DNA from: Bacteroidota bacterium
GTDB taxonomy: Bacteria; Bacteroidota; Bacteroidia; NS11-12g; UBA9320
Assembly: GCA_016124755.1 (NCBI GenBank)
Contig: WGNA01000002.1
Coordinates: 124,001-188,000, forward strand
DNA: 64,000 nucleotides
Direction of reading: 5' to 3'
Part shown: one piece after another, positions 8,744 to 18,759 of the stretch
How the letters are laid out: each line of letters starts with the position of its first letter
Numbering within the stretch: the stretch's first letter is position 1
Notes under the pieces: generated by a model
Database searches by the model: none
The model's input: the letters and a program-made list of their open reading frames with translations, nothing else
Told to the model about the DNA's origin: nothing
Translations under genes and position numbers: made by a program

Positions 8744-11608
8744 TTAATGCACAAAAACACAGGTTCTCGTTCCGGTGCGGCTCGACAGGGTAACATAATA
8801 AACCCCTTTAGGAACCGAATTAATTTCCGGGAACTGGCTGAGTGCAAATTGCTGATTGCTGAGAAATACCGGCAGATAAATGGAACTTACAATGCGACCG
8901 TTGCTGCTGTGCAGTTCGATGGTAACATCTTCGAGTGTTTCTCCCGAATTATACAATCCGGAATGTGCCCAGTCGTGAACCGGATTTCCGTACACCAACA
9001 AATTCCAGTCTTTACGAAAAGCTTTTGGAACTGCGCTGAAAGCCATCGCGTCGTAAGAAAGAGCGACGATATCTTCAATGGTTGTGAGTTCTAAAATTCC
9101 GGGGTGATTTGTTCCTCCGGAAGAGACAGTTTTGTTTACGACTACCCAGGTTCCCGAGGCTGAATCGATTTGAATAAAACACCAGTCATCGGTTACTCCA
9201 CCTTCTTCAAACGGTTTTTCATCGTAGGCAACACTCAGAACGAGATTCTTTCCGAAGCTCATTACTTCTTTTACACGAACCACATTCCCACCGAGATAAA
9301 CCGCACTGTCGTGATCAATTCGTTTCCAACGGGCGAGGTGCAAGAGAATTTCACTTCTGGATTTGAATTGATTGATCACAAAATCGGGGCGCATACGATT
9401 TGCTCCGGTAAGGCTTCTGTTAAAGGCTTTTGGAGTGTACGTGGAAGTGTCCGGTTCAAAAATCGAATCGGTAATGGAGCGGCTTTGAAATTCAATTTTG
9501 AGTTTGCTCCGGTTTTCGTACGAAGCCTTTGTTAGTCCGCGGATGAGATCCTTCATTTCCAGTTGATCGGGAAAAGGTTCATGACTTTTCACGTCGCGCT
9601 CTATACTACTCCTCAGATCGTTCCGGCTGCCTTCGCTAAAATCGTCGTATGCCGACATAAACCGGTCTATTCCGTCTAATGCTGTTTCGTACGCCGGCCA
9701 CTTTCGCAATGAATCGGGATGAATCAGTAAATCCCGGGGAGGGAAATACGGAAAGATCGTATCGCCTGAAAACGGGAAAACCGGGCCGTTGGTAATGCGC
9801 ATTTCTTCAAGTTGAACAGGAATCGCAATCGTGTCTGCCGGACCGGTTACCGGACGGTTGAAAATAATGTTAGGTTCCAGCTTAAATGTATCCGGGTGTT
9901 CTGCCGGAGGCCAGTAAATAAAATCCCGGTTCAGCGGAGTATTGGTGATGCGGCTGTCGATGATAATTACGAAAGGTGAATCGGGTGATTGGTATTTCCA
10001 GGTGTTAAACGGATCGGGCAATGCGAATTCAATCTTTTCCTGAAACTCTTTTCGATCGTTGGGTAGGGGCAAATCCGGAAAGAAGAACGGATTTTCATTT
10101 AAACCGGGAATCTCAATTTTGAGATGCATGTACCATTCTTTATCGCGATCGATTTCATTCCAGGCAAAACCGCAAATCCCCCCGATTATCGGGAATGAAT
10201 CGGTTTCATCTTTTGGGAGATCTAAAGTCGGATCTTTAAATCCTCCGGTTATTTTTTTCGGTTGATTAAAATGGATTGAGGTATCATTGCTCATCGACAC
10301 CACACTGTTGAGATAGCATTGCTGACCGGCTTCATCAAATTCGGGTAAATGCCATGCACCACCTGTCGCACTGTCGCAAACCATGGTTGAAGAGCGCTGT
10401 CTTTTACCCCCCGAATTTTTCTGGTTGCCATCATCTTTAATGTGAACCCGATCGAACCCACCCGAATGAACACATCCTGTTAAAACAACCGAATGAGCTC
10501 TTCTGAAAACTTTGTAGCCGGCAGAATCTACCAGATACATGGTGTTGAGAATAACCGTTTCGCCATTGGCAAGCTCAGATCGAAGCCAGGCGGGATTAAC
10601 ACCGGCATTCGGCAAACCTTTATTCATCAGATCACTGAGATTATCGGCGCGGTGTCCATATCTGGAATCGGGAGAAAAAACGCCTCCCCAAAGTTGAGCA
10701 TCCTGAGCGGCTGATTGATATTTAACATGAACAGGTGCCTGAATCGAATCGAAAAACTGCAGCAAGCCTGCAATCATATTCGCTGGAGTTACACCGTTTT
10801 TCGGATCTTTCTGCATGAGGTTGGTGAGCAGCGACATCATTCTTCGCTGGGCAAGGGAATCGGTTCCGAAAAATTGTTGGAAGATTTTTTCTAATTCTGC
10901 GTGATTCATTCCGAGCCAGGAAATGCCGTTGGAAGCGGCAGCCGGTCCACAGTTGTTTTCGTCGCCCGGATAATAAGGAATGCGGGAATCCCAACCCAGA
11001 ACGGTGTCGTATGAATACTTGCCGGCATTCAGATCAATGTTGGGAATGTTGCATCCTTCATACAAACCGGTTATAGTATTTCCCGAAAACCATTTTTTGA
11101 TTTGCGCGGGTGTTGAAGCCGGTAACCGGTAGTGAGGATTTAAGTGGTAATCTCCATAAACGGCAATTGAATCGTGCTGTACACTAACCGGCATATAATC
11201 CGTAGGTGAAATTACGGGAGCAGAGGTAAGAACACTGTCGCTGATCGTAAGGTGATAGAAAAGGGAGCCCATCCGGATTCCCGGAGTATAACCCATTTTG
11301 TCGGTAAGCTTAAAAGGAAGAACCCAGGTCTGAGTATCCGGGAAGTTTATGAGACCTACATTCTGTACTGCCCAGATGCTGCTCCCGGAAAAAATATCCT
11401 GAACCGAAATATTCACAAAGGCCGGAAGTCCGGATGGAGGGTTATAATATTCAACTGAAAAAGCAGCCGAAGAAGAATTGGTTTGCACCACAGATGCGGT
11501 AAACGAATACTGAGTCGCAGAATTCAGGCTTACATGAACCTGTGCTTTCAGATTCGAATTAAAGATTGCAACAATCAATAAGATGGTTCGAACGACATCC
11601 CGAAACAT
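8744..11608 (-). CDS. Secreted C39-like cysteine peptidase domain protein with T9SS sorting domain
   Basis: This 954-residue protein has a signal peptide ending near LKAQV. A papain-like C39-type domain is indicated by NNCGPAAASNGISWLG (Cys220) and RAHSVVLTGC (His372), followed by an Asp-rich KDDGNQ that could supply the third catalytic residue. This is the Cys-Gly-Pro-Ala layout of peptidase_C39_2 domains. The middle part (about 430-860) is Pro- and Asp-rich and unrecognised. The last 90 residues, with GNPV, a beta-rich core and PKGVYYVTLSSRTGTRTCVFVH, form a type A T9SS sorting domain. The protein should therefore be exported and surface-attached or released. Substrate is unknown, and peptidase activity is an inference from two motifs. 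Confidence 0.75.
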   Translation of the reverse strand: MFRDVVRTILLIVAIFNSNLKAQVHVSLNSATQYSFTASVVQTNSSSAAFSVEYYNPPSGLPAFVNISVQDIFSGSSIWAVQNVGLINFPDTQTWVLPFKLTDKMGYTPGIRMGSLFYHLTISDSVLTSAPVISPTDYMPVSVQHDSIAVYGDYHLNPHYRLPASTPAQIKKWFSGNTITGLYEGCNIPNIDLNAGKYSYDTVLGWDSRIPYYPGDENNCGPAAASNGISWLGMNHAELEKIFQQFFGTDSLAQRRMMSLLTNLMQKDPKNGVTPANMIAGLLQFFDSIQAPVHVKYQSAAQDAQLWGGVFSPDSRYGHRADNLSDLMNKGLPNAGVNPAWLRSELANGETVILNTMYLVDSAGYKVFRRAHSVVLTGCVHSGGFDRVHIKDDGNQKNSGGKRQRSSTMVCDSATGGAWHLPEFDEAGQQCYLNSVVSMSNDTSIHFNQPKKITGGFKDPTLDLPKDETDSFPIIGGICGFAWNEIDRDKEWYMHLKIEIPGLNENPFFFPDLPLPNDRKEFQEKIEFALPDPFNTWKYQSPDSPFVIIIDSRITNTPLNRDFIYWPPAEHPDTFKLEPNIIFNRPVTGPADTIAIPVQLEEMRITNGPVFPFSGDTIFPYFPPRDLLIHPDSLRKWPAYETALDGIDRFMSAYDDFSEGSRNDLRSSIERDVKSHEPFPDQLEMKDLIRGLTKASYENRSKLKIEFQSRSITDSIFEPDTSTYTPKAFNRSLTGANRMRPDFVINQFKSRSEILLHLARWKRIDHDSAVYLGGNVVRVKEVMSFGKNLVLSVAYDEKPFEEGGVTDDWCFIQIDSASGTWVVVNKTVSSGGTNHPGILELTTIEDIVALSYDAMAFSAVPKAFRKDWNLLVYGNPVHDWAHSGLYNSGETLEDVTIELHSSNGRIVSSIYLPVFLSNQQFALSQFPEINSVPKGVYYVTLSSRTGTRTCVFVH

Positions 11609-11693
11609 AAAACCAAAGATAAGAATCGTGTTTAAAACTAGCGGATTTCCTCTTCACTGTTTAATGATTAAACAAAGCTGATTCGCAATTGAT

Positions 11694-14600
11694 TTAGTAA
11701 ACCGGAAAATCAAAAAGAACACTTCCCTGTCGCATCACGGGCTTCTGAGCTCCACCGGTTAAGGCTTCCACTTTGGGAATCACAAATTGCTGCAACTCAT
11801 TTACACTTATATATCCGTCGTGATTCTGATCGGCATCCGGATCGTTGAGCGCAGAAATTACGGAATAGGTAAAGACACCATTTTTCCATTTATCAGATTC
11901 CAGCGCATAGCTGTTTCCCGCTGCTGCTGCAATAATTTCGGTGCCCGAACCCCGGCTCAGATTAACAAATAATTCCTGCATCAGATTGAAACTATTGAGC
12001 AATCCCAGATTGGATTTCGAAATAGATTTGCCGCCTTTGAAATTCTGGCTTACCAAACGAAGACTATCGTTCTCACTAAAAGTGTCTGCCGGTAACATCG
12101 ACTCTTTGTCCACTTCACCGCTGTGACAAGCGTCTACCAAAAGAAGTTTTTTACGCGCCGGAACCGAATCGAGCAACCATTCAAGCTCTTCGTAAGAAAT
12201 TCCTCTTTTTGGCGGGTCCGAAAAATCCATGTCGCAGGTTGCAAACCACCAGTTGAAAGAAGTATCCAACAACCCGTGACCGGAAACGAAAATTACTATT
12301 GCATCATTCACTGAAGTCTTTAGTAATCGTTCCTTCAACCGAAGAATATTTTCCCGCGTGACGGATTCATTAAAAAAGGAATCCACTTCAATCCGATAAT
12401 TTTTTTGATGCTGTATAAAAGCATTCATTAAATCGTGCCCGTCTTTGTCTGCATACTTCAACCGGAACCGTGTATCGCGGTAATCCGAAATGCTGATCGG
12501 TATAAAATGAAGAATGGGTGTAGCCGGTTCGTCATCCAGTTGAATCTGGAAACTTTCCCGTAGCGATTCCAATCCGGAAGTATTCGAACAACTCACCTCA
12601 ATCGTATTCATTCCGGAACCAAGAGTTACCACAATTTTTTGTTCTAATGTGTGAATGGTGTTTCCGTTCGCCGGTTTTCCGTTTTTCCCCCAGACCGGAA
12701 CTCCGTTAATCCAGACGTGTATGTATTTAAGTGCCGATTGAGAGTCGGTACATCGAATGTTGAATTGAAAAGTACTATCCGAAACATGTAGAGGAATTTC
12801 TGTCCGGTTCAACTCGATAACCGGAACCGAAGTCGGATTGTCGGGCAGATTTTCAAATCTTTTCATTCGCCGGTTTCGGGCTTCCTCAAAAGAGGTCAGC
12901 AACTTTTCGGAAGCTTTTCCCATTTCTTTCAGCACTTCCGCCGGCCGGTTGTTTTGCAGATCGAACTGATCGAATGTGTACGCATTTCTGCCAACCGAGT
13001 AATGAATGTATTCCGGTACTTTCCCCGCAAACACAAAGTATTTGCCATCCGGCAGAACTACAAAAACACCTTCTTCGGAACCCGAAATAATGCGGTATCG
13101 TTCGTTGAGTTCCAAATCGTATTGAATGATTTCGTTGTAATCGACTATTACAAAACCGCTGTCGTTTGCAACTGCATCGAGCGGATAAAACACGTTGTGC
13201 GGTCGAACTTTCTCCAACATTTCCGGGTCTTCCAATGCAAAGCGAAACATGTTTTTAGAGCCGGTTACCAGCAACCATTTTCCATCCTGAGAAACGACCA
13301 TGGAGTTAATTCCGTCGGCGAGTAAACCGACTCTTTTAAGAACCAAATTATTCTTAAAATCAAACAGAGAAATTTCCGACCCGGCGTAATGACTTTTACC
13401 GACAAACGCTAATCTGGCTGTTCGGTGAAATATCGCGCAGTTAAAACTTTGAGCACTGCCGGTAACCCAAATTGAGTCGCCGGAAATCGAAACGAAATGC
13501 AGAATGTCTTGGTGTAGTTCGTCGTATCCCGGAAAAATCAGGGTTGTTTGGTCTTTGCTTAATTGAAGCTTGTTGATTTTATCGGTTGCGACTCGCTCTC
13601 CCGGGAACGAAAGTCCGTCGGTGAGCACACGCTTTTTCAAATCAAATTTAACGATGCGATATTTTTCATCCGGCTCCGAACCGAAGGTAAAAAGCAGAAC
13701 TTCATTTCTTTTTTCAATTATCTGTGCTTCCAGCAGAATCTCATTGTGTAGTGCGATGGAGGCTACCGGTTTGGCTTCCCCGGCTTTTAGTAAAGTGTAC
13801 ACCATGTCGTAGTTTTCTCCGGATTCGCGATAAGCCGAAGTATCTTCCACTAACCAGTAACCGCTGCCGGCTAAATGAAATGGACGATAGGCATTTGTGG
13901 TGTCTTTGTGATAGCGGTATTCTCGTGGATTTGAGAAGTCGAGTTCATGCAGTGTATTACCGTTGCGAACCAATACATTCTTATCGTTAAAATAGTCCAC
14001 GGCTGTGTATTGAACCTGAATGCAGGATGGTGCCTCCCGTTCAAACCGCTTTTTGTCGAGTCGAACCGACCTGAGATTTCCATCCACAGAAAGCATTGCA
14101 TAATCTCCATCGGGATGAAGGCTAAAAGCGGTGGTTCCGCCATCAGTGTAAAAGGTAACTACCGGATCCCAGTATTTGCGGATCAGATCGAATCGGTACA
14201 GGCAACTAAAATTATAACCTTCTTCATCCACCGAATCTGCATAATGAATAAAATAGAAGCTTTTGCCATCGGGTGAAAACTCTGCGTGAGCATCACCAAA
14301 CCGGAATTTTCCATTTGCGATTCGTTTACCGCTTTTAATATCATAAACTTCCCAGGGAGACATGCCGCCACTAAAAATGGGCGCGTCTATCGGATAGACC
14401 ATCAGCAGTCGGGTTCCGTCGGGAGAAATTTTATAATCGTATAAATAGTCGTGTTTTCTTTTAATGCGAAATGTTTTCCCGTGTCGGTTAAAATTCGTGT
14501 CGAGCAGAACCACTTTTTTGTGTTTATAAACTCCCAACCATTTGTGCAGGGAAGCAGAATACATCAACCGGTTGTAATCTCCCCGTTTACTGCCGGTTTG

Positions 14601-15992
14601 TTCGGAGGTTTTTATCGAGAAAATGCGGATTCCTTCTTTTTCGAAAAATCCGTTGGCATCAATGAGTTGGTTAATTTCTGTACTAAAACCTTCGGGGTGA
14701 TATGATCTGGAGAATACTTTTAAAACCCTTCCGGTGTTGAGATCGATAATGCGGAATTTGTCTTTACACATGCAGAAAATCTGTTGGCGATCTTCATCAA
14801 TTACAACCGGTTGGGGATGCGTGGTCTCAAGCTGAACCGGGATTTTACGGATTTGTCGCAGACTACGGTTGTCCCATAGTGTGATGTGATCGTCGTTTGC
14901 CGGCGATGTTATAAAGTAATTTCCCTTGTTGCTGTAAAAAATATCCTGAACATCGAGCTGCCGTTGAAACTGAACCTGAAATTTATCGGAAGACTGAGTG
15001 GAAAAGGTTTCTGCGGTTTGGTTTAAAAAAGATATGCCCGTTATTCTCGGATTATCTTCGTTTCGATAAAGGGTATGAACAACTTCCGGATTTTTAAAGT
15101 CCCGGATTTCTATCTCCTGTTTTAATACATTTCCCGACCAACGCTCCAATACCCACGCGAAGCTTTTATCATTAGCACAAAAGAAAGACAGGTATTTATT
15201 GTCGGTCGGACGGGCAAGCGTATGCCAGTCGTTTGAGTCCGGATTACAAGAAAAAATACCATTACTGGTCTGAACATAAAACCGATCGGCAGAGTCGTTT
15301 AAACCGAATATTCTCTCTACCGACCCAAGATTTAAAGGGCTTTCAATTTTTTCTAAAACACTACTCTTTCTGTCTATAATAAATAATTTGGGCTGGTAAG
15401 AATTGAATCTTTCTGCAACAATAAAACGCTGTTTATCCTTCATCGGAAACATCACGGAGTAGTCAACCGGAACCTTTACTTGTTTCGACAAAGACATGTT
15501 TGAGAAGTTGTAAATCAAAAACCAGTTACTCCTTACTGCATAAGTGGTAGCAACTGCCGCAACCTCATGATCGCTGATGAAATAACCTTCAAAATTCTGG
15601 AAGTCTTTTAGCCCGGAACTTCTCAAAAACACATCATTTTGCGCCTGATAGAGCGACAAGTGGTTGATGTAGTGACTTCCCGACGGGTTATAATTCGGAA
15701 CGGATTCGAAGGTTTGAATTCTTTCATTCACCGAAAGCCGTGAAAAATTTTCGGAAGAATAATAGGAAGCGGCAAAATTCGGATCTCTCAACTGGATCCG
15801 ATGCTGATTTGTATCGACACCAATTATGGTAACAGGTGTTTCCGATTCAATAATTTTTTCAGGATCCTTTGTATCTGATTTTAATTGAAAAACCGAAGAA
15901 CCGGAACTGTACATCAGGGTTTGCGCCTGTACTAACGGATTCAACAAAAAGGAAATCAAGAAAAATCTGATTAGCAGGAACCGTTGTTTCAT
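11694..15992 (-). CDS. Exported propeller-caspase protein with EF-hand
   Basis: This 1432-residue protein starts with a signal peptide (hydrophobic run ending near VQAQ). Residues about 25-1040 are WD40/propeller-like repeats, with many short W-D or phi-D-phi blades such as ITLWDNRSL and SPDGTRLL. A beta-sandwich-like segment (about 1070-1150) precedes a C-terminal caspase-fold (peptidase C14) domain. The catalytic pair is intact: His1239 in FVSGHG and Cys1289 in LLVDACHSGE. A perfect 12-residue EF-hand loop, DQNHDGYISVNE, lies near residue 1383, inside the caspase domain. This suggests calcium-dependent activity, as in metacaspases. No T9SS tail is present. It lies 85 bases upstream of the C39-like gene on the same strand. 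The target is unknown. Confidence 0.85.
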   Translation of the reverse strand: MKQRFLLIRFFLISFLLNPLVQAQTLMYSSGSSVFQLKSDTKDPEKIIESETPVTIIGVDTNQHRIQLRDPNFAASYYSSENFSRLSVNERIQTFESVPNYNPSGSHYINHLSLYQAQNDVFLRSSGLKDFQNFEGYFISDHEVAAVATTYAVRSNWFLIYNFSNMSLSKQVKVPVDYSVMFPMKDKQRFIVAERFNSYQPKLFIIDRKSSVLEKIESPLNLGSVERIFGLNDSADRFYVQTSNGIFSCNPDSNDWHTLARPTDNKYLSFFCANDKSFAWVLERWSGNVLKQEIEIRDFKNPEVVHTLYRNEDNPRITGISFLNQTAETFSTQSSDKFQVQFQRQLDVQDIFYSNKGNYFITSPANDDHITLWDNRSLRQIRKIPVQLETTHPQPVVIDEDRQQIFCMCKDKFRIIDLNTGRVLKVFSRSYHPEGFSTEINQLIDANGFFEKEGIRIFSIKTSEQTGSKRGDYNRLMYSASLHKWLGVYKHKKVVLLDTNFNRHGKTFRIKRKHDYLYDYKISPDGTRLLMVYPIDAPIFSGGMSPWEVYDIKSGKRIANGKFRFGDAHAEFSPDGKSFYFIHYADSVDEEGYNFSCLYRFDLIRKYWDPVVTFYTDGGTTAFSLHPDGDYAMLSVDGNLRSVRLDKKRFEREAPSCIQVQYTAVDYFNDKNVLVRNGNTLHELDFSNPREYRYHKDTTNAYRPFHLAGSGYWLVEDTSAYRESGENYDMVYTLLKAGEAKPVASIALHNEILLEAQIIEKRNEVLLFTFGSEPDEKYRIVKFDLKKRVLTDGLSFPGERVATDKINKLQLSKDQTTLIFPGYDELHQDILHFVSISGDSIWVTGSAQSFNCAIFHRTARLAFVGKSHYAGSEISLFDFKNNLVLKRVGLLADGINSMVVSQDGKWLLVTGSKNMFRFALEDPEMLEKVRPHNVFYPLDAVANDSGFVIVDYNEIIQYDLELNERYRIISGSEEGVFVVLPDGKYFVFAGKVPEYIHYSVGRNAYTFDQFDLQNNRPAEVLKEMGKASEKLLTSFEEARNRRMKRFENLPDNPTSVPVIELNRTEIPLHVSDSTFQFNIRCTDSQSALKYIHVWINGVPVWGKNGKPANGNTIHTLEQKIVVTLGSGMNTIEVSCSNTSGLESLRESFQIQLDDEPATPILHFIPISISDYRDTRFRLKYADKDGHDLMNAFIQHQKNYRIEVDSFFNESVTRENILRLKERLLKTSVNDAIVIFVSGHGLLDTSFNWWFATCDMDFSDPPKRGISYEELEWLLDSVPARKKLLLVDACHSGEVDKESMLPADTFSENDSLRLVSQNFKGGKSISKSNLGLLNSFNLMQELFVNLSRGSGTEIIAAAAGNSYALESDKWKNGVFTYSVISALNDPDADQNHDGYISVNELQQFVIPKVEALTGGAQKPVMRQGSVLFDFPVY

Positions 15993-16077
15993 CTTGTAAA
16001 CATAGGCGATTCAAACACCCGCAACGGAGGTTATTTCATGAAAATTTATACGGAAAGGTGTAAGTCTTAATGTTCGA

Positions 16078-17346
16078 TTACTCCGAAGCGAAAACAATAT
16101 CGTCTTGAGTTTGCAATTCCCTCCAATACCGATGAAAGGCTATGGCAATGGTTAAAACATAAAGTGCTGCAATGAATTTTCGGGAGAAGAGAAAGATGCC
16201 GTGGTTTTGAAATTTTAACATTCGCAGTACATCTTCCAGATTTAATAAATAGGCAACACAAGCCAGAACAGCCGGCAAGGGATCCTTTTTATAAAGACCG
16301 TAAACAATCAGAAATATAAGAGCCGGATGAGAATATCGCTCGTGCATTTGTGTGTTAAAAAAGAAAAAGGCGAGCGGAATTAATGCCATCGAAAGCCACA
16401 TGATTTCCGGAGTAAAGCGAACTTTTTGTTTTTCTTTTAATGCTTTAATCAATCGCAATAACAGAGGGGAAAGCACACTAAAACTAAAAGCAAAAAATAA
16501 AATGAGACCCCATTTTTTGAGTGTTAGTCCGAGCCACAACCGGTCGTCGGGAATTATCATCAGATTGCCGTTTATCAGGAAATGCCAGAGGTTGTAAGCA
16601 TTCATGGAAATCACCGGGTATTTATCAACCGAGTCGAAAACAATTTTCCAGAGAATGGGAAATGTACCGGCTTTCAGAAACGGGAGAACAATCAGAAATT
16701 GAAGAAGTGCAGGAGCGGCGATCCAAACTATTAATTTTTTTAGACTAAATGAATGGATGATTTCCGGGAGCAGAAATAAACCGATCACCGGGAAGAAAAC
16801 AATGGCCTGCAACTTCATGTTGAGCGCCAAAATGAAGAACAGAATGGCGGGAACAACCTTCTTCCGCCAGGTGAAAAAAACCGAAATGAATACGAAGGCG
16901 GTAAAGATCGAATCGACTTGTCCCCAAACTAAAGTATTGTAAAGAATGGCGGCATTCAGAACGTAAAACACGACGCGGTTCAGCGCTTTTTCTTCAGGAA
17001 GTCCGAGCCGGATAAGCCAGTTGATTATGTAAAATCCGGAGATGAGATCAAATGCATACGTGTAAAGTTTGAGGTAAGAAAGGTTTGAAATAAGTTCTGC
17101 AGTTCCCGATTGAAAAGAACCGAACAACCAGAGGATGTAATGATAAAGCGGAAGGTAGTCGGTTCCGCATTCGTACACTTTTCCGAGTCCGTGTTCTTTG
17201 ATGCAGGTTGCCCAGGTTCGCCAGCATTCCGTATCCCAGCCATTCGGATATTCAGGATTGATGAACAACATCAGAAACATCAGAAATGCAGCCTGAACGA
17301 GATAGCGGAATTGCCATTTGTGAAGTACGTCTCTGAACAAAAGCAT
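16078..17346 (-). CDS. GT-C type membrane glycosyltransferase (Gpi18/mannosyltransferase-like)
   Basis: This 422-residue polytopic protein has about ten hydrophobic segments. After the first segment comes a short extracytoplasmic loop, NPEYPNGWDTECWRTWA, whose acidic residue matches the catalytic-loop position of GT-C transferases that use lipid-phosphate sugars. DYLPLYHYILWLFG follows, then a LVWGQVDSIFTAF segment, both typical of Gpi18-like/GT87 families. The likely role is transfer of a sugar onto an envelope lipid or protein on the periplasmic face. Donor and acceptor cannot be named. It stands upstream of the caspase gene on the same strand with an 85-base gap. Confidence 0.7.
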   Translation of the reverse strand: MLLFRDVLHKWQFRYLVQAAFLMFLMLFINPEYPNGWDTECWRTWATCIKEHGLGKVYECGTDYLPLYHYILWLFGSFQSGTAELISNLSYLKLYTYAFDLISGFYIINWLIRLGLPEEKALNRVVFYVLNAAILYNTLVWGQVDSIFTAFVFISVFFTWRKKVVPAILFFILALNMKLQAIVFFPVIGLFLLPEIIHSFSLKKLIVWIAAPALLQFLIVLPFLKAGTFPILWKIVFDSVDKYPVISMNAYNLWHFLINGNLMIIPDDRLWLGLTLKKWGLILFFAFSFSVLSPLLLRLIKALKEKQKVRFTPEIMWLSMALIPLAFFFFNTQMHERYSHPALIFLIVYGLYKKDPLPAVLACVAYLLNLEDVLRMLKFQNHGIFLFSRKFIAALYVLTIAIAFHRYWRELQTQDDIVFASE

Positions 17347-17494
17347 CGGTTTGATTCGGTCAAAAATATCCAGAAGGTTTGTAATTGTTATTCATAATGA
17401 GAACTGCTGTCACCGGATTGTTGAATTGTTATTCCCGAATATTTCGCGGCTTGGCATTCTCGTTCGTGGTCGAACATAATAGTATTATTGCTTT

Positions 17495-18241
17495 ATGAAA
17501 TTACGACCAAGATTAGTGTATCTGGCACTGGCTCTTACCATGAGTGCTTCCGCAGTTTTTACTTCCTGCGACGAGGTGAACGACATTATTCAGGACACCG
17601 GACTCACAAATGAAGAAGTCATCCAAGGCTTGAAATCGGCACTCACTGTGGGTACCGATACGTCGGTTTCTGTATTGTCGGTAGTTGACGGATATTACGG
17701 AGACGATCTGGTAAAAATTCTGCTTCCGGATGAGGCTGCGGCTATTATTAAAAATATCTCTAAAGTGCCGGGTGGAACTGCCTTAGTGGAAAGTACCATT
17801 AAAGCGATAAACCGATCTGCAGAAGATGCGGCAATCGAAGCCAAACCTATTTTCATTGATGCGATAACCGGCATTACCATTACAGATGGTTTTGCCATAT
17901 TGAATGGCGACAGCAATGCTGCAACAACATACCTCAGAGGAAAAACGGAAACGAATCTTACTGCGGCATTTACACCCAAAATCAGTGCTTCGCTAAATAA
18001 AACGCTGGTTGGAAATATATCCGCCGAAAGTGCCTATAAGGATCTGATCAATGCGTATAACACAGCTTCATTAAATGGGGTGTTGTTCGCAAAAATTGAA
18101 ACAAATTCACTCACCGAACACACAACTAAAAAGGCACTTAGCGGCTTGTTTTTAAAGGTTGCCGACGAAGAACTGAAAATCAGAACCGACGTTACACACC
18201 GGGTGAACGACATTCTGAAAAAAGTCTTTGGCGAAGAATAA
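17495..18241 (+). CDS. DUF4197 lipoprotein
   Basis: The 248-residue protein has a lipoprotein signal peptide ending in FTSC (Cys25). The body matches DUF4197: an LTNEEVIQGLKSAL opening, LPDEAAAIIKNISKVPGG, then a DAITGITITDGFAILNG motif and a C-terminal helical segment with VADEELKIRTDVTHRVNDILKKVFG. The family is common in Bacteroidota and Proteobacteria and has no established biochemical function. The gene is divergent from the glycosyltransferase, with about 150 bases between the starts, and is followed by a structured intergenic region. Confidence 0.85.
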   Translation: MKLRPRLVYLALALTMSASAVFTSCDEVNDIIQDTGLTNEEVIQGLKSALTVGTDTSVSVLSVVDGYYGDDLVKILLPDEAAAIIKNISKVPGGTALVESTIKAINRSAEDAAIEAKPIFIDAITGITITDGFAILNGDSNAATTYLRGKTETNLTAAFTPKISASLNKTLVGNISAESAYKDLINAYNTASLNGVLFAKIETNSLTEHTTKKALSGLFLKVADEELKIRTDVTHRVNDILKKVFGEE

Positions 18242-18265
18242 CAGATTACTTCGGGTTAATGGAGA

Positions 18266-18422
18266 TTGGGTTAACCCAAATTATGCATTGGAACATCGTT
18301 ACGAGTACTGACGACCTGCGGTGTCAGCATAAAGTTGTGCAAAGCTCGAAACCACGCGGCATTTCTCGATTGATGCATAGTATCGCTATGGTGAATGAGA
18401 GAAATGATGTTCATTCACGTGG
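18266..18422. other. Structured intergenic region with a palindrome and two hairpins
   Basis: Between two plus-strand genes lie a 14-bp perfect palindrome (18266-18279), a hairpin with CTGAC+ACC (18308-18316) pairing with GGT+GTCAG (18320-18327) around a three-base loop with one bulge, and a longer imperfect hairpin. In the last, CCACG (18352), ATTTCTC (18361) and CATAG (18376) pair in order with CTATG (18386), GAGAAAT (18399) and CGTGG (18418). No ORF fits. It could be a small RNA, a 5-prime leader of the 86-residue gene that starts at 18499, or a decayed repeat. Confidence 0.5.
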
Positions 18423-18498
18423 TGATGTGATTTGCGCTCGCAGTAAATGATCTAATGTATATTTTGGGATTAATTTCGGAGAAATAAAGTTCCAATTC

Positions 18499-18759
18499 AT
18501 GAAAGACCTCGCAGTAATAACCCAATCGCTGGTAGATTATCTAAAAGCCTTATACCCGAAAGCGGAAAATATTGAGGTCGATGAATTGGAATTTACCGAA
18601 AACCGAAAGGCTTGTTTTATCACGCTGAGTTTTCAGTCGGCACCCAATACTCCGTCTGAATTGCTTTCGAATAAGCGCGAAACGCGGTTCAAGGTTTTTG
18701 AAGTCGAAATGAAATCGGGTGAAGTCATTAGTATGAAAAATAAGGAAACGGAATGGTGA
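18499..18759 (+). CDS. Small hypothetical protein (86 residues)
   Basis: An ATG-started 86-residue ORF reads MKDLAVITQSLVDYLKALYP and ends KNKETEW. It is soluble, mixed-charge and predicted alpha/beta: an N-terminal helix, then alternating polar and hydrophobic strands such as KACFITLSFQS and TRFKVFEVEM. There is no signal peptide or metal motif. I do not recognise the family. It stands alone, following the structured intergenic region, and the antisense frame of similar length looks like a shadow. Codon use resembles its neighbours, so I regard it as real but uncharacterised. Confidence 0.6.
   Translation: MKDLAVITQSLVDYLKALYPKAENIEVDELEFTENRKACFITLSFQSAPNTPSELLSNKRETRFKVFEVEMKSGEVISMKNKETEW

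Noticed and set aside
11694-15992. Anti-phage defence system built on the caspase protein
   Set aside because: The signal peptide places it outside the cytosol, and no sensor, nucleotide-signalling or other effector gene is adjacent.
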